Origin: Solenopsis invicta
Lineage: Eukaryota; Arthropoda; Insecta; Hymenoptera; Formicidae
Reading direction: 5' to 3'
DNA length: 64,000 nt
Assembly (NCBI RefSeq): GCF_016802725.1
Contig: NC_052678.1
Span: 1,900,501-1,964,500 of the forward strand
The number at the start of each line of letters is the position of its first letter. Position 1 is the first letter of the stretch. Below the pieces are notes generated by a model. It ran no database searches. It was given only the letters and a program-made list of their open reading frames with translations, and was not told the DNA's origin. Of this stretch, positions 12,301 through 20,600 are shown piece after piece. The position numbers and the translations under genes were made by a program.

Positions 12301-12430
12301 CATTAACGATAAGACGACGAATGTTCCCGGCATGGCGGACACCTCGCAAACAACTGAATCATGTAAAACAATGCCGAAAACTTATCCCAGCGCACGTCCG
12401 AAGAAACACGTAACTCTTAAATTAACATAA
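9293..12430 (+). CDS. pol: Pol polyprotein: protease, reverse transcriptase, RNase H, integrase
   Basis: The open frame covers 1045 codons and lies in the -1 frame relative to gag. Domains in order: protease with active-site DTGA (about residue 45), reverse transcriptase with YIDD (about 341-344), RNase H with TDASD (about 494-498), integrase HHCC zinc domain ending CTDCQQC, and integrase core residues D752 (HMDIIGPLP), D811 (TTDQGAQF) and E847 (NGLIERWH). The first codons lie in the gag overlap, so the apparent start at 9293 is the edge of the open frame and not a true initiator. No internal stop or frameshift is present, which fits an active or very recently active element. A C-terminal tail after integrase contains a GPYKVLQRD-type segment. 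No env-like ORF follows. Confidence 0.94.
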   Translation: MFMERRPKIGKLNSPSRLEAADQGGFSHNRLHIRDRKTGHRFLVDTGAEISVLAASTAQKKTPSELKLFAANNTRIDTFGERRLTLDLGLRRAISWNFCLAAVPCSIIGADLLKHYKLDVSLSKRRLTDSTTKLFVTGSINTVPNLCLSTVDHSNDFANILAEFREITGVPQEATRKTSDVEHHILTNGPPTAERPRRLAPDKLKAAKAEFRRLMELGICRPSSSPWASPIHLVRKKSGEWRVCGDYRRLNAMTIPDKYPVPHLHDFSTNLQGKKIFSSLDLLRAYHQIPVAENDIPKTAVITPFGLFEYVSMTFGLRNAAQTFQRYMHRALKNLDFVFIYIDDILIASSSIEEHKEHLRTVFCRLREFGLFINPAKCVFGVEEITFLGHLINSQGFKPTSEKVAAIQNFPKPSTVVELRRFLGTLNFYRRSLPHAASVQAPLHVYLQDSRKNDKREIAWTMEAETAFVKAKQDLANAALLAHPSETAETRIVTDASDIAMGAVLEQRLSSSWKPLAFFSRKFTSTQCKYSAYDRELTAIYEAIKFFRHFLEGRSFKVFTDHKPLIYAFKQHSDKASPRQLRQLSFIAQFTTNFEYLPGADNVVADNLSRISALQLPVDIELVELAEQQSSDDELKHLLNSKECSLKFKKFLWGTPHTELYCEMSGESIRPYIPKPLRKRVFDLFHGPAHPSAKVTDQIIRQRYIWPNLHRDVAEWARACTDCQQCKVTRHIKRTPAHFTSPDARFEHVHMDIIGPLPLCQGYRYCLTLIDRFSRWPEAIPLRDTSARTIAQAFYDNWIARFGAPRILTTDQGAQFESQLFSALLSLVGCKRIRTTAYHPAANGLIERWHRTLKAAIMCHDTPDWVSVLSPVLLGLRTHVRLDTGASPAEFIYGTTLRVPGEFFLQQDVTPDPQIFLEDFREYMRQIKPIPAAHHIKKRPFCFKDLFSCSHVFLRCDAVKKPLERPYTGPYKVLQRDSDQVFTLEINGKPQSVAVERLKPAHFINDKTTNVPGMADTSQTTESCKTMPKTYPSARPKKHVTLKLT

Positions 12431-12587
12431 GTATTTTTATTTCATTTTCATGATACGTCAATAGCGTTATAAGCGCGCAGACTCTGTAAATGCGTTAATT
12501 TAGACTTAGCTATTAAGAACTATGTACCCAAGTACTACACATGTTAAACAACATATTTTCCCTTTTAGTTTATATACGTTTACACTC

Positions 12588-12599
12588 AGGGGGGAGTAC
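12588..12599 (+). other. Polypurine tract of the gypsy element
   Basis: AGGGGGGAGTAC directly precedes the 3' LTR. This is the expected place and composition for plus-strand priming. Confidence 0.85.
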
Positions 12600-12856
12600 T
12601 GTAGGCTCCGGCTGATAATGTACCGTCCGGTATTACCGACTGATATAACGAAAGGCAAGTTAGTTACGTTTAGTAACTCGCGAGGTCAAGGCGTGCTTTT
12701 TCAAGAGACTCACTTGTGGCTCGACCCTGGTTGTAACAAGTTCAAAAATACACTCGTCGTTAATTACAATTATTCTCGTGTGCTAATTACTACCTCCTCT
12801 AATCCTGAACACCGTGGGCATTCAGAGAGGAGAAGACGGCTGCATTTGAGCCCACA
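12600..12856 (+). repeat. 3' LTR of the gypsy element
   Basis: 257 bp, no differences seen from the 5' LTR. It is followed by the AACT target duplication. Confidence 0.95.
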
Positions 12857-12945
12857 AACTCCCGTACACTAGTGACGCACATCTATTCTGGCCAGAATGG
12901 GAACTACGTGTCACATTCATTTTCAACCCGCCGTTAAAAACAGTG

Positions 12946-13021
12946 TGGATGTTAGCACGGACAACAACCTACATCCATTTCTCGAGAGATGGATGTGGAT
13001 TGTTGTCCGTGCTAACATCCA
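12946..13021. repeat. Strong 33-bp-stem hairpin
   Basis: The left arm (12946-12978, starting TGGATGTTAGCACGGACAAC) pairs with the right arm (12989-13021) with about two mismatches. The loop is TTCTCGAGAG. The size resembles a pre-microRNA, but a miniature inverted-repeat remnant is equally possible. No target duplication is obvious. The 90 bases on the left are single-copy DNA adjoining the gypsy insertion. Confidence 0.75.
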
Positions 13022-13757
13022 TTTTGCTGTAAATAAAATCTGACGCGTATCGCGTGTGTTGCATCCAGAACAGGGGTCGAGAATGTGCACAAATGATTAA
13101 TTACGTCTACTTTCGCGTAATTTTTTATTTATTATAGTCTGAATTATTTACATTAACATTGATATTAATACATATCAATACGTATATGCCCATATTTTGC
13201 ACAATCATATTTTTACTTAAAAAAGATGTTTAATAGTAACAGAGAGAATTTGGTTCTTTAATAAAGAAACATTCATTTTACGCAGTACTTAAAAAATAAT
13301 TGTAATTAACATCGCATCATATGATGAAAAAGAAATAAATGTCTTTCCACGAATAAATATACCATCTTTTTATTTTTACATAATTCTTTATTATTTAAAT
13401 GTCTTTAAATTATGCTTTTGAAAAAATTAGCTTTTTTAATTTTTTTAAATCTTGACGCAACTCTCTCTCTCTCTCACTCTTTCTCTCTTTCTCTCTTTCT
13501 CTTTTAACGTGACTGTCCTTTAATTGTTTAGGCCTTCAGTTAGAGAGAGAAAGCATCGCGGTGATAGACATGGAGCAAGCGGCGATGTTATCTCTATGGA
13601 TACCCTCCTCTTCACTCCCCTCTCGACACTACACGTTTTCCGTGCTACGTTTAGGCCGTAAAATTCAGAAAGAGGATTTCGGAGGATTTCTGCGCAGGGA
13701 CGTAGAGAGACTAGAAAGAGCCCACTCTTTTTTTATTATGTTACAATGGCATATATA

Positions 13758-13922
13758 GTCGTGAGCTAAAAGGTTGCAACACGTTTTCTTCGATTGTTTT
13801 TGAAATGTAGACTTGCTCATTAAACGGCGAACGTCATTGGTTCTTACCTGTGGATCCAACCAATTAAGCATCAAACCATCTACCATAAAAAAAAATGTGT
13901 TGCTACCTTTTAGCTCACGACT
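13758..13922. mobile_element. MITE with TA target duplication
   Basis: Ends AGTCGTGAGCTAAAAGGTTG and its reverse complement with one mismatch across about 29 bp when the flanking TATA is included. It is flanked by TA on both sides. The paralogous repeat at about 36188 lacks it and reads straight through GGCATATGCG, so an empty site is preserved in the window. It has no coding capacity. TA duplication suggests mobilisation by a Tc1/mariner-type transposase. Confidence 0.78.
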
Positions 13923-13979
13923 ATACATGCATACGCATGATTTACAAATGACAACACGCGCGATTAATATGGCACAATA

Positions 13980-14030
<51 letters not shown>
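13980..14030. repeat. (ATA)n microsatellite
   Basis: Seventeen uninterrupted trinucleotide units. A shorter version lies in the paralogous repeat near 36247-36285. Confidence 0.95.
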
Positions 14031-14031
<1 letters not shown>

Positions 14032-14282
14032 TAATAAAAATCAATGAAATATATGGATACTTGAGTATTATTTTTATTCTCTAACTTACAAACGTGAAGA
14101 TTATTGATCTGATTTTAATACAACCTTTCAACAGTTTTTACGAAATATCACGTAAAGATTAATTAAAACTTTACAAAAAAAAATTAATTAAGAATTATAT
14201 AATAATATACGATATAAGGTATTAAAGTGTTAATCAGTAAAGTAACGGATTTTAATCAAATTCTTCTCGATATTAATCGATG

Positions 14283-14735
14283 GCAATTGTGGAAATGATG
14301 GAAATGGGATGGCAATGGGATGGAAATATTGGAATGAATGCAATGATGTTAATGGAATGGCAATAATGGAAATGATGACAATGACAATATATATAGCCTG
14401 ACGGCAATGACGGCAATGGTGGAAATGATGGCAATTACGACAATGTTCTCGATGTTAATGATGGCAATGGAATGGCAATATGGAAATGGAATCGCATAAT
14501 GAAATGAATGCAATGATGGAAATGTTATCAAAAAAATGGCAATGATGGCAATAATAAAAATGATGGCCATGTCGGCAGTGGCGGCAATGGCGTAATAATA
14601 ATGGCAATGATGAAAATGGGATGACAATGATGGCAACGATGGCAATAATGACAATGATGGAAAAGATGAAAAGTAGGCCATCCCATTGGATGGCAATGAT
14701 GGAAAGAATGCAATTATGGAATGCAATTATCGATT
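14283..14735 (+). repeat. Degenerate GGCAATGATGGAAATG simple repeat
   Basis: The stretch is built of GGCAATGATGG, GGAAATGATGG and TGGAATGAATGCAATG variants. Related blocks occur at 15340-15540, 15600-15850 and, inverted, at 28160-28690. Minus-strand ORFs here encode H/I/S-rich strings caused only by the repeat. Confidence 0.85.
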
Positions 14736-15109
14736 CCTGAATGACATGAGCTTGCTGCTGTATTTGGTCTGCAGCCATATAATATTTCCATTTCATCATA
14801 GAATGGACAACGTTTAGTTGCAGCTCCACTAACATTATTATCTCTTTAGCATTTAAAGTATGCAAGTTTTAAATTCTTTAATTTTAGCTTTATCTGCTCT
14901 ACAGTTTTATTGTAACCTCTTTGTTCCATTTCTGAAACAAGTAGCCGGAAAATTTCAACATGTTTATGTCTTTTTCCATCCATTATTGATAATATTTGTT
15001 TTTCCGTGCATAATTCTAAAAAAACACGCGTCTCCTCTTCTTCCCAATTTTGTCTTTTTTTACACATTATATTAATTATCGCAGATTTATTCTCACAAGA
15101 CGAAGACAT
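14735..15109 (-). pseudogene. SANT/Myb-like DNA-binding ORF, left copy, with an internal stop
   Basis: The frame starts at ATG 15109 with MSSSCENKSA, then RQNWEEEETRVFLELCTEK, a SANT/Myb-like (Myb_DNA-bind_4/MADF-like) helix set with its first tryptophan. It continues with VEQIKLKLKNLKLAY and meets TAA after 87 codons. The same frame goes on after the stop with RDNNVSGAATKRCPFYDEME and a GCRPNT motif, which normally continues this domain class (spacer then CxFYDExxxILG-RP). The stop is therefore probably a nonsense mutation. Such proteins are known as companions of Harbinger-type transposases and as host regulators. It lies in the left arm of the giant inverted repeat. The copy at 28920 shares the stop. 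Confidence 0.65.
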
Positions 15110-15873
15110 TTAACTATTAACTAAAGAAAACTTGAGAAAACCTAAATCGCCTATTACATAATACGGAAATGTTTACACCGTTACAAGTGTGCTGAAAATG
15201 CGTACTATTTTGATACGATACGTCTGTTTGATTTGTATCGTACCAGACTATACGTCATCGTTTACACCATCGAATTAAATTAATTTAGTACGTATATTGT
15301 ACTTAGTACGCGTATCAAACAACCGGTGTAAACTAAGCCATTGCCATCAATGCCATCATTGCCACGATTGCCGTCATTATCACAATTGCCATCATTGCTA
15401 TCATTGTCACAAATGCCACCATTTCTGCTACTGCTATCATTGCCATCTTTTTGATAACGTTACCAAGCATTTATTCCATAATGTGCCATTCCATTTCCAT
15501 ATTGCCATTTCATTGCCATCATTAAAATTATCGAGAACATTGCCCTAAGATTGTCAGGCTATAGGCTGACTAATGGCACTGATGTCAATCATGTGCATTG
15601 TTGAAATGTTGAAATGAATGCAATGATGGCAATGGGATGGCAATGTTGAAATGAATGCAATGATGGCAATGGGATGGCGACGATGGCAAAGATGTCAATG
15701 ATGGCAATAATGGGAATGATGGCAATTGTAGAAATGACGGAAATGGGATGGAAATAATGGAATGAATGTCATGATGGCAATGATGAAAATGATGACAATA
15801 ATGGGAGTGATGGCAATTGTGGTAATGATGGCAATAATGGGAATGCTGTGAATGAGAGACTATCTCACATATT

Positions 15874-15985
15874 CCAAGCAGAACAGGGAGTCACCACTAC
15901 ATCAAAATAATATCAAAATGATCATTAAAAGTGACTTTTCGATCAATTAAGATTTGATGTCATTTTCACTTACTGTTCTGCTTGG
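15874..15985. repeat. 112-bp segment with 13-bp terminal inverted repeats (left copy)
   Basis: It begins CCAAGCAGAACAG and ends CTGTTCTGCTTGG. The interior is AT-rich and non-coding. The same 112-bp unit is at 28042-28153 in the other arm. It may be a small MITE captured before the arms were duplicated. Confidence 0.65.
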
Positions 15986-16139
15986 GATTAATCTTTAGCG
16001 GACAAATGGTGAGAAAATCGACCAGAGACCTTTAGTCGATTTTTTGACAAAAACTTGACGAAAAATGATGAATTTTTTCAAAATTAAAAAAAAACTTGGA
16101 AAAAATTAACTTCTGACATTTAGTATACGACAGTCGAAA

Positions 16140-16360
16140 GGGTTATTAAAACGCGGAATGGTTCATAAAATTTCGGTAACAATTTTGCCGTAATGCTTTG
16201 AGCCGCGGACGATCGGACGTGGTATCTCTTCAAAACGAGCTCCCACTACAAAAACTGTACCACGCCGACGCTGATTATAATACATAACTTGTTTTTGGTA
16301 GGCTTGCTCGAGATTTTCCGATACCCATTCAACGCTTGTAAGTCTTGCATACATCGTGAC
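16140..16360 (-). pseudogene. Gypsy integrase C-terminal relic (left arm)
   Basis: The frame gives SENLEQAYQKQVMYYNQRRR, the segment that follows the integrase core in many gypsy Pol proteins, then shifts frame. The frame-shifted remainder has the GPF.V...LSPVVY-type chromodomain-like pattern, seen more clearly in the right arm. No RT or integrase catalytic sequence remains. Confidence 0.7.
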
Positions 16361-16604
16361 CGATATTTTGCCACTATAATGACATGAATAATCTTTAGCG
16401 GAAAAACGGTGAAAGATAGTCCAACTTTGGTCAATTTTTTGACAAGAATAGATGTCAGAAGTGAATCCTTTTTCAAGTTCTTTTTAATTTTGCAGAAATT
16501 CAGTGGACTATCACTAACGCCACAATTGCCATCATTCCCACTATTGTTATCATTTCTATCATTGCCATATCCATTGCCGTCATAATAGTGACAATACGAT
16601 TGCC

Positions 16605-17292
16605 CGATCGCCATCATCGCCATCATCGCCAACATCGCCAACATCGCCATAATCGCCATCATCGCCATAATCATCGCCATCATCGTCAACATCGCCATCA
16701 TCGCCATCATCGCCATCATCGCCATCATCGCCATCATCGCCATCGTCGCCATCATCGCCATCATCGCCATCATCGTCATCATCGCTATCATCGCCATCAA
16801 CATCGCCATCATCGCCATCATCATCGCCATCATCGCCATCATCATCGCCATCATCGTCATCATCATCGCTATCATCGCCATCATCATCAATATCATCGTC
16901 ATCATCGCCATCATTATCGCCATCACCGCCATCATCGTCGAGATCATCGTCATCATCGACATCATCGCCATCATCGCCACAATCGCCATAATCGCCATAA
17001 TCGCCATCATCATCGCCATCATCGCCATCATCGCCATCATCATCGCCATCATCGCCATCGTCGCCATCATCGCCATTATCGCCATCATCGTTATCATTGC
17101 CATCATCGCCATCGTCGCCATCATCGAGATCATCGCCATCATCATTATCATTGCCATCATCGCCATCATCGTCATCATCATCATTGCTATTATTGCCATC
17201 ATCATCGAGATCATCGCCATCATCGCCATCATCGCCATAATCGCCATCATCTCCATCATTGCCATCATCACCATCATCGCCATCATCGCCAT
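16605..17292 (-). repeat. (CCATCATCG)n microsatellite, left block
   Basis: About 690 bp of 3-, 6- and 9-base permutations of CGCCATCATCGCCATCAT. All frames are open on both strands and give strings of His/Arg, Asp/Gly or Met/Ala. These large apparent ORFs (16246-17292, 16580-17416, 16588-17307) are not genes. Its inverted counterpart is at 27081-27430. Confidence 0.95.
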
Positions 17293-17685
17293 CTGTCGTT
17301 ATTGTGAGATACAATTGATGTGCAGGGAACCGTACAAAAATCAGGGAATCTTGAATCAGACCAATAAAGATAGAAATGGAACTTAAACTTTTATTAAAAT
17401 TATACTCAATGTACACTCAATGGGCTAGCGCCTGCAACAAGAATACAAGTAATTCATTTCTCGAAACTAAACTAAAAATATTGCAACTTAGTAATTAAAA
17501 GAATATTACATGCTATGCATTTGCACGTATAAAATTTTGATTTATCACGCTTACGATTAGACAAAGAAGATGAAGAACGACCGTTCACACAGTGCATAGA
17601 GATACAACAGTACGCTAGATAGACTCACGAACTAACAAAGAACTAATTATCATCGCCATTTACAAACACTTAAACCCTACAGATC
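17293..17685. other. Single-copy segment between microsatellite and satellite
   Basis: About 390 bp with no counterpart on the right side of the array. No coding pattern is seen. GTGCAGGGAACCGTACAAAA and an A+T-rich remainder give no recognisable family. Confidence 0.5.
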
Positions 17686-20600
17686 CGTTATGATAAAAGT
17701 TAGAACACTTCGGTGGGCTATCAGAGATATTAGAGAAATTCGCAAAAATAGTTTTACTAAAAAATTCCGTACTTTGACTGATATAACTCTTTCGTTAATC
17801 ACTTTAGCGATTTGATCCATTATGATAAGAGTTAGAACTCTTATGGGGCTATCAGAACTCGCGAAATAATGGCAAAATTAGCAAAAAAATTTTACTTAAA
17901 AATTTCGAATTTTGACTGATATAACTCTTTCGTTTTTGACTTTAGCGATACGATCCATTATGATAAAAGTTAGAACTCTTCCGTGGGCTATCAAAACACA
18001 GAAATATTGGAGAAATTCGCAAAAAAATTTTACTCAAAAATTTCGAACTTTGATATAACACTTTCGTCTTTTACTTTAGCGATTCGATAGATTATGACAA
18101 AATTTAGAACTTTTCGGTGGGCTATCAGAACACAGAGATATTAGAAAAATTTGCAAAAATGGTTTTACTCAAAAATTTCGTACTTTGACTGATATAACAC
18201 TTTTGTATTTCACTTTAGCGATTCGATCCATTATGATAAAAGTTAGAACTCTTCAGGGGGCTATCAAAACACGGAGATATTGGAGAAATCCGCAAAAAAA
18301 ATTTTACTCAAAAATTTCGAAATTTGTCTGATATACATCTTTTGTTTAAACTTTAGCGATTCGTTCCATTATGATAAAAGTTAGAACTCTTCGGTGGGCT
18401 ATCAGAACACAGAGATACTAGAGAAATTCGCAAAAAGAGTTTTACACAAAAATTTCGTACTTTGACTGATATAATTCTTTCGTTTTTCACTTTAGCGACT
18501 TGATCCATCATGATAAGAGTTAGAACTCTTATGGGGCTATCAGAACTGGCGAAATATTTGCAAAATTCGCAAAAAAAATTTATTTAAAAATTTCGAATTT
18601 TGACTGATATATCTCTTTCGTTTTTCAATTTAGCGATTCGATTCATTATGATAAAAGTTAGAACTCTTCTGGGTGCTATTAGAACACAGAAATATTGGAG
18701 AAATTGGCAAAAAAAATTTTACTCAAAAATTTCGAACTTTGACTGATATAAGTTTTTCGTTTTTCACATTAGCGATTGGAGCCATCATGATATAAGTGAG
18801 GACTCTTCCGGGAAGTATCAGAACACAGAAATATTGGAGAAATTGGCAAAAAAAATTTTACTCAAAAATCTCGAACTTTGACTGATATAAGTCTTTCGTT
18901 TTTCACTTTAGCGATTTGATTCATTATGATAAAAGTTAGAACTATTCTGGGGACTATCAGAACACAGAGACATTGGAGAAAATCGCAAAAAAAATATTAC
19001 TCAAAAATTTCAAACTTTGACTGATATAAGTCTTTCGTTTTTCACTTTAACGATTCGATCCATCATGATAAAAGTTAGAACTCTTCTGGGGACTGTTTGA
19101 ACACAGAGATATTGGAGAAATTCGCAAAAAAATTTTACTCAAGGATTTCGAATTTTGACTGATATAAGTCTTTCGTTTTTCACTTTAGCGATTTGATACA
19201 TTATGATAAAAGTTAGAACCCTTTTGGGGGCTATCAGAACACAGGAATATTGGAGAAATGGGCAATAAAAGAATTACTCAAAAATTTCGAACTTTGACTG
19301 ATATAAGTGTTTCGTTTTTCACTTTAGCGATTTGATCGATTATGATAAAAGTTAGAACTCATCGGGGGGCTGTCAGAACACAGAGACATTGGAGAAAATC
19401 GCAAAAAAAATATTACTCAAAAATTTCATACTTTGACTGATATAACGCTTTCGTTTTTCACTTTAGCGATTCGATCCATCATGATAAAAGTTAGTACTCT
19501 TCTGGGGACTATCTGAACACAGAGATATTGGAGAAATTCGCAAAAAATATTTTACTCAAATATTTTGAACTTTGACTGATATAAGTCTTTCGTTTTTCAC
19601 TTTAGCGATTCGATCCATCATGCTAAAAGTTAGAACTCTCCTGGGGGATGTCTGAACACAGAGATATTGGAGAAATTCGCAACAAAATTTTACTCAATAA
19701 TTCCGGACTTTGACTGACATAAGTCTTTCGTTTTTTACTTTCGCGATTCGTTCCATCATGATAAAAGTTAGAACGCTTCTGCGGGCTATCAGAACACAGA
19801 AATATTGTAGAAATTGGCAAAAAAAATTTTAATCAAAAAATCTCGAACTTTGACTGATATAAGTCTTTCTTTTTTCACTTTAGCGATTCGATTCATCATG
19901 CTAAAAGTTAGAACTCTCCTGGGGGATGTCTGAACACAGAGATATTGGAGAAATTCGCAAAAAAATTTGACTCAATTATTTCGGATTTTGACTGATATAA
20001 GTCTTTCGTTTTTCACTTTAGCGATTCGATCCATCATGATAAAAGTTAGAATTCTTCTGGGGGCTTTCAGAACACAGAAATATTGGAGAAAACCGCAAAA
20101 AAATATTACTCAAATATTTCAAACTTTGACTGATATATGTCTTTCGTTTTTCACTTTAGCGATTCGATCCATCATAATAAAAGGTAGAACTCTTCTGGGG
20201 GCTATCTAAACACAGAGATATTGGAGAAATTCGCAAAAATATTTTACTCAAAAATTTCGGACTATGACTGATATATAGTAAGTCTTTCGTTTTGCACTTT
20301 AGCGATTTGATCCATTATAATAAAAGTAAGAACTCTTCTGGGGCTATCAGAACACAGAGACATTGGAGAAAATCGCAAAAAAAATGTTACTCAAAAATTT
20401 CAAACTTTGACTGATATAAGTCTTTCGTTTATCACTTTAGCGATTCGATCCATTATCATAAAAGTTAGAACTCTTCTGGGGGCTATCAGAACACAGAAAT
20501 ATTGGAGAAAATGGCAAAAAAAATTTTACTCAAAAATCTCGAACTTTGACTGATATAAGTCTTTCGTTTTGCACTTTAGCAATTCGATCCATAATGATAA

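Larger units (their letters stand above)
7287..12856 (+). mobile_element. Ty3/gypsy LTR retrotransposon, CsRn1-type, apparently intact
   Basis: The 5570-bp element runs from TGTAGG to CCCACA with 257-bp LTRs at both ends, flanked by the 4-bp target duplication AACT (7283-7286 and 12857-12860). It has a tRNA-Trp-type primer binding site, a repeat-bearing leader, gag, an overlapping pol in the -1 frame, and a polypurine tract. The gag CHCC zinc motif and tRNA-Trp priming are both hallmarks of the CsRn1 clade. No nonsense or frameshift damage is seen and the LTRs look identical by eye, so insertion is recent. It lies between the PUS3 upstream region and the 13-kb repeat. Confidence 0.93.
13327..14276 (+). 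repeat. Left copy of a diverged direct repeat (pairs with 35801-36518)
   Basis: This segment and 35801-36518 align in the same orientation over their length. They share the CTCTCT tract, the CGCTACGTTTAGGCCG stretch, the TAA/AAT microsatellite, and the CTTACAA/GCGTGA...TTGATCTGATTT segment. The left copy carries extra DNA, including the small inverted-repeat element at 13758-13922. The ORFs at 13561-13758 and 13665-13928 inside it are chance. It ends where the GGCAATGATGG repeats begin. Confidence 0.8.
14808..16610 (+). repeat. Left arm of the giant inverted repeat
   Basis: About 1.8 kb that reads as the reverse complement of 27427-29224 with only scattered differences. It holds, from outside in: the SANT-like ORF, a GTTTACACCG-bearing A+T segment, GGCAATGATGG-type repeats (an ORF at 15297-15548 is a by-product), a 112-bp inverted-repeat segment at 15874-15985, and a gypsy integrase relic. 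The outer end falls within the SANT frame at an AACGTTG point. Confidence 0.88.

Noticed and set aside
13561..13928. ORFs of 65 and 87 codons in the left direct repeat
   Set aside because: They cross the MITE boundary, and the paralogous copy at 36 kb lacks them.
15297..15548. His/Cys-rich ORF and its mirror at 28479-28730
   Set aside because: It arises from a CATTGCCATCATTGCC repeat and is identical in both arms only because the arms are duplicated.
16246..17416. Large ORFs of 239-348 codons (Met/Ala-rich, Asp/Gly-rich, His/Arg-rich)
   Set aside because: They are the frames of a CCATCATCG microsatellite, open on both strands.
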